Below are positions 8,056 to 17,017 of a stretch of 64,000 nucleotides of DNA, piece after piece (position 1 is the first letter of the stretch; the number at the start of each line of letters is the position of its first letter). The notes beneath the pieces are model-generated. The model was not told the origin of the DNA. It saw nothing but the letters and a program-made list of their open reading frames with translations, and did not search any database. Location: assembly GCA_023229245.1 (NCBI GenBank), contig JALNZU010000015.1, positions 1 to 64,000 of the forward strand. Direction: 5' to 3'. The position numbers and the translations under genes are program-made. This stretch comes from Bacteroidales bacterium (lineage in GTDB: Bacteria > Bacteroidota > Bacteroidia > Bacteroidales > F082).

Positions 8056-8372
8056 AAGTCAGTAATTTTGTGATTAGTTATAGTTGATACGATTCTAAAA
8101 AATTAATTGATGAAACCGCTTTACTTCCCCGCACACTTCCTTGCTAATCATTTACCATAGTGAATACGATTAAAAAAGCATGTTCATCTCATGATCCGGA
8201 TATTGTTTTTAATTTGAGATGCCATAAAAGTAGGATGTTTTTTTATGCCAATCCAAATATCCGATAAATTGTTTCGTGAAGCAAACCAATAGTCAGGCAA
8301 TAATTTGCATAATTTTCAGTTTCTTTGTAGTAAAGAAGTAATCCGTTTTTACGGGCTTATTAAAACCAAAAA
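8056..8372. other. Divergent intergenic region
   Basis: This 317-base spacer between the EEP gene (minus) and porZ (plus) must hold both promoters. TTTCTTTG at 8320-8327 is a one-mismatch match to the -7 consensus on the porZ side. No convincing box was found on the minus strand, and no RNA or repeat was recognised. Confidence 0.3.
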
Positions 8373-10715
8373 ATGATGTCTCGTTTACGTCTGTATCTTT
8401 TCTTCCTTTCTTTTATAAGCTTTTCCTTTTCCGGTCAGGCTCAAGGGATTGGGATAGGGCAATGGCGTACCCATATGCCATACCAACATGTGATTGATGT
8501 TGAAATTGCCGATCAGTTGATATATGCAGCTACCCCTTATGAACTGATGATATATAATACAGAGGATAATTGGTTGAGCCAATTGAACAAGGTTAACGGC
8601 CTGAGTGATATAGGGATCAGCACCATTCGATATAGCAAAGAGTATAAAACCTTATTGGTTGCCTACACCAATGCCAATATTGACCTGATCAAACCGGAGG
8701 GCATAGTTAGCCTGACCGACATTAAAAATAAAGAGTTGATGGGTAATAAAACCATCAACAGCATCCGCTTCAGAGATAAATATGCGTTTTTGGCTTGTGG
8801 CTTTGGAATCGTAGTATTGGATATAGTACGTCAAGAGGTTTTCGATACTTATTTCATCGGCCCTCAGGGTGGATATATTAATGTAAATGATGTAGAGTTT
8901 TTTCAAAACACAATTTTTGCTGCTACCGAAAAAGGAGTATATTACGCTTCATTGGACAGTCCAAATCTTGCCGACTTCAACCAATGGTCATTTGATACCC
9001 GTCTGAAACATCCATTTTTGAACTATAATCTGTTAGAATCCTTCAATGGCAAGCTATATCTTAATTATACCCGTAATGAATACAATACCGATACCTTGTT
9101 TATGTTTGATGGGAATCAATGGGCTTATGCTGAGCAAGTCAGATATGCTATCCGTCGGCAAATCAGGGCATATGATAATCAACTTCTTGTAGCTAACCAG
9201 TATAATGTGTATTTGTATGATCAGGATATGGAGCTTATTCAGTCGGTCTATGCACCTGAGGGAACCGGGATAGAACCGTACGGAGTGGCTATGGATGGTG
9301 AGAAAAATATTTGGATAGGTGATCGCCGTCGTGGATTGCTTAAAACATTTAACGGTGGTCATTCTGCTGAAGTATTTATGCTCAACGGCCCGGCCACCAC
9401 TAATGTATATGAGCTTAAAGCACGCGGAAGTTACGTATGGGTAGCTTCGGGCGGCAGACGTAATAACTGGGGTAAGATGTATATGAACGATGGTATCTTT
9501 TCATATGACGGCAACCGATGGAAGACACACAACTCAAGCAATACCTCCGGTTTTGATACCATCACCGACTATGTAAGCGTAGGCATTGATCCATTAAACC
9601 CAAATATAGCCTATATAGGAACCTGGCATAAAGGAGTAGTAGAGTTTACAAATTTTGAAAAGACCGAGTTCTATTCTATCCATAACAGCAGTTTAGGACC
9701 CTGGCTCGCCTCACCTAAACTAATAAATATCAGTGGATTAGATTTTGATAGCTACAATAATCTGTGGGTATGCAACACTGGTGCTGCCAACATACTTTCT
9801 ATGCGCAAGCCAACAGGCGAATGGCAGTCATTCTTTCTGGGATCAAATGCAAGCGGAATTGATGTAGGCAATATGATAGTGGATAAATCCAACTATAAAT
9901 GGATCATTCGCCGATCAGAAGGAAAAATCATTGTATTCAACGATAACAACACTTTCGATGACATATCCGACGACCAGATCAAAATACTTACTTCATCACC
10001 TAATGGTGGGAATATACCGGGTAACGCAGTGTATTCAATGGCAGTCGATCACGATGGAGCTGTATGGGTCGGAACAGATAAAGGACCTGTAGTATTTTAT
10101 AACCCAGAACGTATTTTTCAGCAAAATACCAATTTTGATGCGGTACAAATACTCGTACCACGAAACGATGGAACCGGTCAGGCAGATTATTTGCTTGGCA
10201 GCGAAAAAATTCTATCTATAGCAGTAGATGGCTCAAATAAAAAATGGTTCGGAACAGAAAACGGTGTTTTCCTGATGTCGAAAGACGGATTGGAACAAAT
10301 TCATTATTTCAATTCCGACAACAGTCCGTTACTCTCCAATACAGTTAACAGCATTGCTATTACAGCTGATGGGGAAGTGTTTTTCGGCACTTCACAAGGA
10401 ATCATTTCATATAAAGGCAATGCTACTGAACCTCCGGTGACCCACACCGATGTGTATGCCTATCCTAATCCTGTCAGACAGGAATATCAAGGGCCTATCG
10501 CTATCAAAGGTATAGTACGCGATGCCATCGTCAAGATAACCGATATGAGTGGGAATTTGGTGTATCAAACACGTTCAGAAGGTGGGCAAGCTGTATGGGA
10601 CGGGCGTATCCTCAACGGAAATCATGTGAAACCGGGTATTTATTTAGTGTTCATCACCGACGATCAAGGTATGGAAACATTGGCAACCAAAGTGATGGTA
10701 ATGCGTACCCAATGA
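8373..10715 (+). CDS. porZ: Type IX secretion system protein PorZ
   Basis: 780 residues. A signal peptide (about 1-23, ending GQAQG) is followed by the family's opening IGQWRTHMPYQHV and then by WD-like two-component-regulator beta-propeller blades through to about residue 690 (for example GAVWVGTDKG, KKWFGTENGVF, GEVFFGTSQGI). A T9SS sorting domain ends it (YAYPNPV then GIYLVFITDDQG). In Porphyromonas gingivalis PorZ is a surface part of the T9SS attachment complex that helps link A-LPS to cargo. The recO gene follows with a 4-base ATGA overlap, as in other Bacteroidota. Its presence supports a working T9SS for the sorting-domain proteins in this window. Confidence 0.88.
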   Translation: MMSRLRLYLFFLSFISFSFSGQAQGIGIGQWRTHMPYQHVIDVEIADQLIYAATPYELMIYNTEDNWLSQLNKVNGLSDIGISTIRYSKEYKTLLVAYTNANIDLIKPEGIVSLTDIKNKELMGNKTINSIRFRDKYAFLACGFGIVVLDIVRQEVFDTYFIGPQGGYINVNDVEFFQNTIFAATEKGVYYASLDSPNLADFNQWSFDTRLKHPFLNYNLLESFNGKLYLNYTRNEYNTDTLFMFDGNQWAYAEQVRYAIRRQIRAYDNQLLVANQYNVYLYDQDMELIQSVYAPEGTGIEPYGVAMDGEKNIWIGDRRRGLLKTFNGGHSAEVFMLNGPATTNVYELKARGSYVWVASGGRRNNWGKMYMNDGIFSYDGNRWKTHNSSNTSGFDTITDYVSVGIDPLNPNIAYIGTWHKGVVEFTNFEKTEFYSIHNSSLGPWLASPKLINISGLDFDSYNNLWVCNTGAANILSMRKPTGEWQSFFLGSNASGIDVGNMIVDKSNYKWIIRRSEGKIIVFNDNNTFDDISDDQIKILTSSPNGGNIPGNAVYSMAVDHDGAVWVGTDKGPVVFYNPERIFQQNTNFDAVQILVPRNDGTGQADYLLGSEKILSIAVDGSNKKWFGTENGVFLMSKDGLEQIHYFNSDNSPLLSNTVNSIAITADGEVFFGTSQGIISYKGNATEPPVTHTDVYAYPNPVRQEYQGPIAIKGIVRDAIVKITDMSGNLVYQTRSEGGQAVWDGRILNGNHVKPGIYLVFITDDQGMETLATKVMVMRTQ

Positions 10716-11437
10716 GCAGCCAAAACCGGGGAATAGTATTACAGCACATCCGCTACGGAGATTCCAGCCTGATCGTACGCATATATACCGAGTCTCACGG
10801 ACTTCAATCCTTTATGATCAAAGGCGCATATAAGCGCAAATCCCGTTTCAAACCAGCTCTGTTTCAACCTCTTAGCCTGCTTGCATTTGAGGCAGTAATC
10901 CATCCAACACGCGAATTGCAATTTATGTCGGAGGCAACACTCGAAAAGCCATTTTATAGCTTCACATCCAATATCAAGAAAAGTACCATCATCATCTTCC
11001 TGAGCGAACTGTTGAGCCGAACCTTAAAAGAGCATACAACCAACCCATCCTTATTCTCTTTCTTAAGCCATTCGTTGGAATGGTTTGACCTGAGAAAAGA
11101 AAAATTTTCTGACTTTCACCTGTATTTTATTATAGAACTGAGCCGACATCTTGGGTTTTATCCAAAGACTGACCAGTATAACACAGGGTATCTTTTCGAT
11201 ATAATAGATGGTGAATTCAAGCCATCACATCAACTAAACCTACATACATTGTCAGCTGAAAACAGCCAATATTTGTACAAGCTCTGCCAGACACGGCTTG
11301 ACAATATAGAGACACTCGGGTTTTCAAGAGAAATCAGACGAAGCCTGTTGGACAATCTGCTTATCTTTTACCAACACCATGTACCCGGATTTGGTAAACT
11401 GCATGCACATGAAATTGTTAGTCAGTTGCTAACCTGA
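10712..11437 (+). CDS. recO: DNA repair protein RecO
   Basis: 241 residues from the ATG at 10712, which overlaps the porZ stop in an ATGA arrangement; the upstream-extended frame reads through porZ in another phase and is rejected. The N-terminal OB fold is visible (RGIVLQHIRYGDSSLIVRIY, then GLQSFMIKGAYKRKS), followed by the helical domain. There is no Cys4 zinc site in the C-terminal half. RecO loads RecA on SSB-coated DNA with RecR in the RecFOR pathway. Coupling to porZ is positional only; no functional link is evident. Confidence 0.9.
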   Translation: MSSQNRGIVLQHIRYGDSSLIVRIYTESHGLQSFMIKGAYKRKSRFKPALFQPLSLLAFEAVIHPTRELQFMSEATLEKPFYSFTSNIKKSTIIIFLSELLSRTLKEHTTNPSLFSFLSHSLEWFDLRKEKFSDFHLYFIIELSRHLGFYPKTDQYNTGYLFDIIDGEFKPSHQLNLHTLSAENSQYLYKLCQTRLDNIETLGFSREIRRSLLDNLLIFYQHHVPGFGKLHAHEIVSQLLT

Positions 11438-11865
11438 ACTCTATTTAAAACATATTATGAGCTGCAATTTTTCAAAAAAACTGATGTGACTTACTATCAT
11501 AATCCTGATTTTGAGCTGTTTATATTTTCGTAATATGTATTCTTACAGATTATATCAAAAGAATAGCTTGGCATAACCCACCTATGATTGAAAGCAAATA
11601 AAAAATTTTTTCTGTAGCTGTCCAACAAGTCTTTTTCCAACAAAATCGGAATATATCTTACGCACGCATAGTAATTTATATTCATTCTAAATAAAAGGAT
11701 TGATATAAATCGTTGTAAAATAATATTTTAGCAAAATATTTAGATTCATCCTAAATTGGAGTTTCTGAGAAAAGAAGTTGAAATATGCATACATTTGCAT
11801 ATATAAATGTAAACAAATTGTTAAAAATATAAGTAATTGATTATCAATATTAACCAACAAAGGAA
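11438..11865. other. Intergenic region upstream of the sulfur operon
   Basis: This 428-base AT-rich stretch has no believable gene. Possible control elements near its right end are a palindrome TAAAATA-A-TATTTTA (11716-11730), a -7-like box TACATTTG (11790-11797) set inside the dyad TATGCA/TGCATA (11785-11802), and a dyad TTGAT-T-ATCAA (11837-11847) just before the first cytochrome gene. The dyads could be operators for a regulator of the sulfur operon, but none matches a well-defined consensus. Confidence 0.4.
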
Positions 11866-13458
11866 ATGAGGATAAAAAATTTTACTTCGGTTATTTTGTT
11901 CTTTTTGGCCATCATCACTCCTTTGATCATTGTAAGCTTAGCGATGCGTAAGCCGGCAGATAATAATCATAAGTTAGAATATTTGCGGATGCAGTATTCG
12001 CAAACGCATCAGCCGGGCGTTGATCATAGTAAGATGGAGATTTTGCAACAAGATTTTCAAAACCCACATGAGATCACTGCTGCATGCTTGTCGTGTCATA
12101 CCGAGCGGGGTCATGAGCTGCTGCAAAGTTCGCATTTCAAATGGGAGAGAGAAGAATACATACCCGGGCGCGGAGTTGTTTATATCGGTAAAAAAAACCT
12201 GTTGAATAATTTTTGTACAGGCGTACAGTCAAACGAAGGAAGTTGTATGAAATGCCATGCAGGCTACGGCTGGTCTGACAAAAGCTTTGATTTTGAAAAT
12301 GAATATAATATAGATTGCATCATATGTCACGATCATACGGGAACCTATGCCAAAGCTAATGGTGGTGCCGGTTATCCTGTTATGGGTGATGATGGTCCCG
12401 ATTTCAAAGCTATATTGGGTTCTGTTGGGCTTCCAAAAAGTGACAACTGCGGAACATGTCATTTCATGGGCGGAGGCGGTAACAACGTCAAGCACGGCGA
12501 TTTAGAAATAGCTATGCTGACAGCCGGACAAGATGTGGACGTCCATATGGGTGTTGATGGACTGAACATGAACTGCATAGCCTGTCATACAGCCGAAAAT
12601 CATCAGATGAAAGGAAAATACTACGGCACCTCTTCATCAAATATTGATCGATTGAGTTGTGACGAATGCCATGGTGAAACGCCCCACAAAAAAAGTATAT
12701 TAAACGAACACACTATCAAAGTAGCTTGCCAGACCTGCCATATACCCGTTTATGCCAAAGTAAATTCTACTAAAATGTATTGGGACTGGTCAACAGCTAC
12801 CCGTAAGAAAGACGGTAAAGGTTTTGAAGTATTGGATGACGAAGGCAATATCACTTATGCCTCCATAAAAGGCGATTTTGTCTGGCAAAAAAACGTACAA
12901 CCTGAATATGCCTGGTTTAACGGAACTGCTGATCATCATTTGCTGACCGACAGAGTAGATACAGCACAGGCTTTTCTAAAAATCAACACTTTATTTGGTG
13001 AATACAAAGACACCGAAAGCAAGATCATCCCTATTAAAACACATCGTGGCCGACAACCATATGATACCGAGAACCTAACACTTATTCAAACCAAGCTTTG
13101 GGATAAAGAAAAAGGCAAAGGAGCCTTATGGGTTGATTTGGAATGGGAGCAAGCTATAGAAGAAGGGATGGCATATGTTGATCTCCCTTATAGCGGCAAG
13201 CATGATTTTATCCCTACTGAAATGTATCTACCTATCAATCATATGGTTTCACCAGCTCATGAAGCCGTCAGCTGCAAAGAATGCCATACAAGGGAAAATG
13301 GTCGCTTAGCATCGCTTACCGATTTTTATATGCCCGGCCGCGACCGTAACGAACTACTTGATTTTGCCGGCAGAATGTTGCTCATACTGTCATTTGCAGG
13401 TATAGTAGTACATGCCTTTATTCGGATCATGGCATCACGGAAAACAAAAACGGTGTAA
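11866..13458 (+). CDS. Octaheme cytochrome c, tetrathionate reductase family
   Basis: 530 residues. An N-terminal helix (about 8-26) acts as signal or anchor, and a second membrane helix lies near the C-terminus (MLLILSFAGIVVHAFIRIMA). Eight CXXCH haem sites are seen in order: CLSCH, CMKCH, CIICH, CGTCH, CIACH, CDECH, CQTCH and CKECH. The number and the CIICHDHTGTY segment fit the Otr family; Shewanella Otr reduces tetrathionate and, in vitro, also nitrite and hydroxylamine. It should face the periplasm and exchange electrons with the cytochrome b encoded next (22 bases apart). Reduction versus oxidation of sulfur compounds cannot be decided from sequence. Confidence 0.88.
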   Translation: MRIKNFTSVILFFLAIITPLIIVSLAMRKPADNNHKLEYLRMQYSQTHQPGVDHSKMEILQQDFQNPHEITAACLSCHTERGHELLQSSHFKWEREEYIPGRGVVYIGKKNLLNNFCTGVQSNEGSCMKCHAGYGWSDKSFDFENEYNIDCIICHDHTGTYAKANGGAGYPVMGDDGPDFKAILGSVGLPKSDNCGTCHFMGGGGNNVKHGDLEIAMLTAGQDVDVHMGVDGLNMNCIACHTAENHQMKGKYYGTSSSNIDRLSCDECHGETPHKKSILNEHTIKVACQTCHIPVYAKVNSTKMYWDWSTATRKKDGKGFEVLDDEGNITYASIKGDFVWQKNVQPEYAWFNGTADHHLLTDRVDTAQAFLKINTLFGEYKDTESKIIPIKTHRGRQPYDTENLTLIQTKLWDKEKGKGALWVDLEWEQAIEEGMAYVDLPYSGKHDFIPTEMYLPINHMVSPAHEAVSCKECHTRENGRLASLTDFYMPGRDRNELLDFAGRMLLILSFAGIVVHAFIRIMASRKTKTV

Positions 13459-13480
13459 AACACTTTAATTTAGTATCGCA

Positions 13481-14146
13481 ATGAAAAAAACCAAGAAAGT
13501 ATATGTCTATCAAGGCTTCGAACGCTTCTGGCACTGGAATCAGGCCCTGCTGATTATCTTATTGGCTTTGACAGGTTTTGAAATCCATAGCTCCTACACC
13601 CTATTTGGCTTCGAAACTGCTGTAAGCATTCATAACAAAGCAGCATGGGCACTCATTATCCTGATAGTATTCGCCATCTTCTGGCATTTCACTACAGGCG
13701 AATGGAAACAATACATACCTACAACAAAAAATTTACAGGCACAAGTAGAGTTTTACCTGTTCGGCATATTCCGAAATGCACCACATCCTACAAAAAAAAC
13801 CCTGATCAGTAAACTAAACCCCTTACAACGATTAGTTTATCTAGGACTTAAAATACTTTTCATACCCGTTATGGTAGTCTCCGGATTAGTATATATGTTT
13901 TATCGCTACCCACAAGGCGACAGCATGGAAATAACAAATATTGAAAGCCTTGAATTAGTTGCCGTTATCCATACCTTTGGCGCTTTTATGCTGATGGCTT
14001 TCGTGATAGTCCATCTGTATCTGATCACCACAGGCCAAACATTGACCTCCAATTTAAAAGCAATGATCACAGGATGGGAAGAATTGGAAGATGAAGAAGA
14101 GGATGACCCGAAAAATAATGAAACAATCAAGTCCGAAGAAGCATGA
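13481..14146 (+). CDS. Membrane cytochrome b (b561/thiosulfate-reductase type)
   Basis: 221 residues with four predicted membrane helices (about 20-40, 52-70, 115-140 and 160-186). Candidate haem-b ligands are His in RFWHW, in SIHNKAAW, in FWHFTTGEW, and the pair in VIHTFGAF and FVIVHLYL. The C-terminus is strongly acidic (EELEDEEEDDPK) and probably cytoplasmic. The likely role is passing electrons between the quinone pool and the octaheme cytochrome c encoded upstream. The stop overlaps the next start as ATGA (14143-14146), which implies translational coupling. Confidence 0.85.
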   Translation: MKKTKKVYVYQGFERFWHWNQALLIILLALTGFEIHSSYTLFGFETAVSIHNKAAWALIILIVFAIFWHFTTGEWKQYIPTTKNLQAQVEFYLFGIFRNAPHPTKKTLISKLNPLQRLVYLGLKILFIPVMVVSGLVYMFYRYPQGDSMEITNIESLELVAVIHTFGAFMLMAFVIVHLYLITTGQTLTSNLKAMITGWEELEDEEEDDPKNNETIKSEEA

Positions 14147-15216
14147 GTAAAAAGTTTTTATACCAGCAACTCGCTGTATGGCTGTTAGTAATACTGATAG
14201 TTGGCGCATGTAAGTCATCTACACAAAACAAAATAACTGAAGCTTTAGCAGATCAGAGCCAGGTTTTGTCGGACTTTTTTTTGGAAAACGGTGATTTCAT
14301 CAACGACCCTATAGTACCAGCCATACTAAATGCAGCTGAAGTTTATTCGGCTTTGCAAACAGCAAATATCTTAGTCATTGACCTACGCACGCCCGAACAA
14401 TATGCCGAAGCACATATTGCCGGTTCTATCCGTATTGATGCAGCAGAAATAATCGACTATATGACATCGGAAATTGAAGCTGCTGCCTTCGACAAAATTA
14501 TCTTTGTAGATAATCGTGGACAAGTTTCATCATATGTTACAGCCATCACCCGATTGCTTGGATTCGACCATACTTACTTCATACGTTTTGGCCTTAGCTC
14601 ATGGAATGAAGCCTTTGCCAAATCGGGTTGGGAAATGGTCATCAACAACTTCTTAGAAGATAAGATGGAAACCAGTTCAAACCCTAAAGCCTCTCCTTCT
14701 ACGCTACCTTTATTGCAAACAAAGGGTACAACTGCTTATCAGATTGCAAAAGAACAGGCAAAACATCTGTTAAGTCAGCCACCCTTATCGTTTACAAAAA
14801 CCATAGAAGAAGTTTTAGATCCTGATAATAACTTTTATATCGTAAATTATTGGCCAGAAGCCAAGTACACAAATTACGGCCATCTAACCGGTGCAATACA
14901 ATACACACCCAAGAAAAGCCTGCATCCTGATCAAGACTTACTTACTTTGCCCACCGACAGACCTGTAATAGTTTATTGTTTTACAGGCCAGCACAGTGCC
15001 CATGTAGTGGCTTACCTGCGTATGCTTGGGTACGATGCGTATTCGATAATCTATGGTTCCAACAGTTTCTTGTATGAGACCATTTCAAAAAATGAAGAAA
15101 AGCCGGGTACTTTTTGGTCAGACCTACATAAAAATAATTTTCCGTTTGTTAGTGGGCAGCAACAAATTCCTGAAAAAATTGATGTTGAAATAAAATCTAT
15201 CCAAGGTGGATGTTAA
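14143..15216 (+). CDS. Double-rhodanese lipoprotein with C-terminal Gly-Gly-Cys
   Basis: 357 residues. A lipobox (LIVGAC, Cys near residue 23) marks a lipoprotein outside the inner membrane. Two rhodanese domains follow. The first (about 55-165) has Asp123 where the catalytic Cys belongs (FVDNRGQVSS), so it is inactive. The second (about 210-310) keeps it: Cys279 in VYCFTGQHSAHV. The last residues are EIKSIQGGC, ending exactly in Gly-Gly-Cys, a tail shared with two other proteins of this operon. The active domain probably takes sulfane sulfur from thiosulfate or polysulfide; the tail Cys may carry it. That carrier role is inference. Confidence 0.8.
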   Translation: MSKKFLYQQLAVWLLVILIVGACKSSTQNKITEALADQSQVLSDFFLENGDFINDPIVPAILNAAEVYSALQTANILVIDLRTPEQYAEAHIAGSIRIDAAEIIDYMTSEIEAAAFDKIIFVDNRGQVSSYVTAITRLLGFDHTYFIRFGLSSWNEAFAKSGWEMVINNFLEDKMETSSNPKASPSTLPLLQTKGTTAYQIAKEQAKHLLSQPPLSFTKTIEEVLDPDNNFYIVNYWPEAKYTNYGHLTGAIQYTPKKSLHPDQDLLTLPTDRPVIVYCFTGQHSAHVVAYLRMLGYDAYSIIYGSNSFLYETISKNEEKPGTFWSDLHKNNFPFVSGQQQIPEKIDVEIKSIQGGC

Positions 15217-15227
15217 AAACTTTTAGT

Positions 15228-15749
15228 ATGGAACGACCCAAATCGTATATGAATCCCTATTTAGCTGGTTTTTTATTAGGGTTAGTGTTATTGGCAGCTT
15301 TTTTTGTAACCGGCAGGGGTCTTGGCGCCAGCGGGGCTGTCAAGAGTGTTGTAATACAAACAGTAGGCAGTGTATCGCCTGCTTATGCTGCAGATAATCC
15401 ATTTTATGAATCGTATTTTGCGGAAGGCACGTCCAGGCCTATGCGTAACTGGTTAGTATTCTTAGCTATAGGTGTGTTAGTAGGAGCTCTTTATTCGGGC
15501 TTTATGTCGGGAAGAGCTGGATTTGCCATTGACAAAGGGCCGCGTATCACTAAAACAACCCGATTGATATTTGCCTTTGCCGGCGGTATCCTTTTTGGAT
15601 TAGGATCGCAGTTTGGGAGAGGATGTACAAGCGGTGCAGCGCTGAGCGGCATGGCCGTTTTGTCCACTGCAGGATTTCTGACCATGATAGCCATATTCGG
15701 GACAGGCTTTATTGTCGCTTATTTTTTTAGAAAACTCTGGATACGCTAA
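15228..15749 (+). CDS. YeeE/YedE half-transporter, first half
   Basis: 173 residues from the ATG at 15228; an ATG at 15210 overlapping the previous stop would add six residues. Four hydrophobic segments are seen, with the family motif FGRGCTSGAALSG at the start of the last one (Cys133). YeeE/YedE proteins such as TsuA take up thiosulfate using conserved membrane cysteines. In E. coli YeeE both pseudo-symmetric halves are in one chain; here the second half is the next gene, 15 bases on. A loop between the first two helices (about 45-75) probably faces the periplasm. It lacks the GGC tail of its neighbours. Confidence 0.82.
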   Translation: MERPKSYMNPYLAGFLLGLVLLAAFFVTGRGLGASGAVKSVVIQTVGSVSPAYAADNPFYESYFAEGTSRPMRNWLVFLAIGVLVGALYSGFMSGRAGFAIDKGPRITKTTRLIFAFAGGILFGLGSQFGRGCTSGAALSGMAVLSTAGFLTMIAIFGTGFIVAYFFRKLWIR

Positions 15750-15764
15750 AGAAAGGAGAATAAC

Positions 15765-16994
15765 ATGGGACCACTTATTCCACAAGGATTGATCAATGCC
15801 GACCTGAGCCTGTTTTTTGCTTTTGTGATAGGATTAGGATTCGGTTATGTACTTGAACAAGGAGGATTCAGCAACTCCCAAAAATTAGCAGGAGTATTTT
15901 ACGGATATGATTTCGTCGTACTAAGAGTGTTTTTTACAGCTGCCATTACTGCAGCATTAGGTCTGATACTCTTGCAATACATGGGTTGGATCGAACACGG
16001 GCTGATCTATATCAACCCTAGCTTTTTATGGTCTATCATAGTTGGCGGTGCTATTATGGGAGTAGGATTTATTTTGGGTGGCTTTTGTCCGGGAACCAGC
16101 TTTGTAGCTGCCATCATTGGTAAGATAGACGCCATGTTTTTTGTGATAGGTTTATTAGTAGGTGTGTTTATCTTTGGCTCGTTTTACGAGACGTTTCAAC
16201 CTCTTTATACCGGTAGTTTCTTAGGAAATATATTGGTGTACGACAGTTTGGGCATGAGCCGTGAAGTTTTTGTATTAGTATTAGTGATTATCGCTCTGAC
16301 AGCCTTTATTATCACTCGTAAAATTGAAGACTCAATCAACGGTATCGCTCATGATCCCCATTTTTTATTCCATCCCTCCTATCGCACTCCATTCCTGCTG
16401 ATGTTAGGCACAGCCATGCTGATCGTATTTCTTCCTGCTGCGCCACGAGCTAAATGGTATCAAAAAGACAGTCAGACACTTCTAAATACAGTTGCTGCCG
16501 GTAAACATTACACAGATGCTGACGAGCTTGCATTCAAACTCTTGAATCCTAAATCGAACGATCTGCTGTTGGTAGATGTGATGAAAGAGCCTGACAGGAG
16601 TGGATTCCGGTTTCCAGAAGCAATTCGTATTCCATTTTCCGATCTGCTGAATCCGTCTTATAAAAAATTATTAAAAGAATCGGATAAAAAAATTATACTG
16701 TACAGCTATAGCTCTTCTTTATCCGATCAGGCATGGTTGCTACTCAGTCGGGAAGGTGTTCAGAACTTGTTTGTGCTGAAAGGTGGATTGAACGGCTTTT
16801 TTGAAACCTATTTTACCGATAAACCTCATGCAACACCAAAAGACGAAATGCAACAATTTCGGGACAGATTTATAGAAGAAGCTCATACTGCTTTCAAAAC
16901 CGGGCAAGCTGCCGAGAAAGCAATAATTAAAAAATCACCTGTAACAACTATAGTAGAAATTGAAGCCCCGCCTGCCGGGCAAGGTGGATGTTAG
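15765..16994 (+). CDS. YeeE/YedE half-transporter fused to a Cys-less rhodanese domain, C-terminal Gly-Gly-Cys
   Basis: 409 residues. Residues 1-230 form the second YeeE/YedE half with about six membrane helices and the motif GGFCPGTSFVAAIIGKIDA (Cys108). The remainder is a rhodanese-like domain (about 255-355) whose catalytic Cys is replaced by Ser314 (ILYSYSSSLSD), so it cannot be a sulfurtransferase. The chain ends GQGGC, exactly in Gly-Gly-Cys. A transporter fused to an inactive rhodanese plus a terminal Cys suggests docking and hand-over of sulfur at the transporter mouth. It lies between the other half-transporter and a small anchored rhodanese-like protein. Confidence 0.8.
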   Translation: MGPLIPQGLINADLSLFFAFVIGLGFGYVLEQGGFSNSQKLAGVFYGYDFVVLRVFFTAAITAALGLILLQYMGWIEHGLIYINPSFLWSIIVGGAIMGVGFILGGFCPGTSFVAAIIGKIDAMFFVIGLLVGVFIFGSFYETFQPLYTGSFLGNILVYDSLGMSREVFVLVLVIIALTAFIITRKIEDSINGIAHDPHFLFHPSYRTPFLLMLGTAMLIVFLPAAPRAKWYQKDSQTLLNTVAAGKHYTDADELAFKLLNPKSNDLLLVDVMKEPDRSGFRFPEAIRIPFSDLLNPSYKKLLKESDKKIILYSYSSSLSDQAWLLLSREGVQNLFVLKGGLNGFFETYFTDKPHATPKDEMQQFRDRFIEEAHTAFKTGQAAEKAIIKKSPVTTIVEIEAPPAGQGGC

Positions 16995-17017
16995 AAATAC
17001 ATAAATATTGAAGAACC

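Noticed and set aside
10595..10711. N-terminal extension of recO
   Set aside because: It runs inside the porZ coding sequence in another frame; the ATG at 10712 overlaps the porZ stop and fits RecO length.
11497..11685. 62-codon minus-strand frame upstream of the sulfur operon
   Set aside because: Low-complexity AT-rich translation with no family features.
11837..11847. TTGAT-T-ATCAA as an Fnr-type site
   Set aside because: The half-sites match Fnr, but the spacer is 1 base rather than the required 4.
15210..15227. Upstream ATG for the first YeeE/YedE half
   Set aside because: It overlaps the stop of the preceding gene; the ATG at 15228 gives the family-like start, though the earlier one cannot be excluded.
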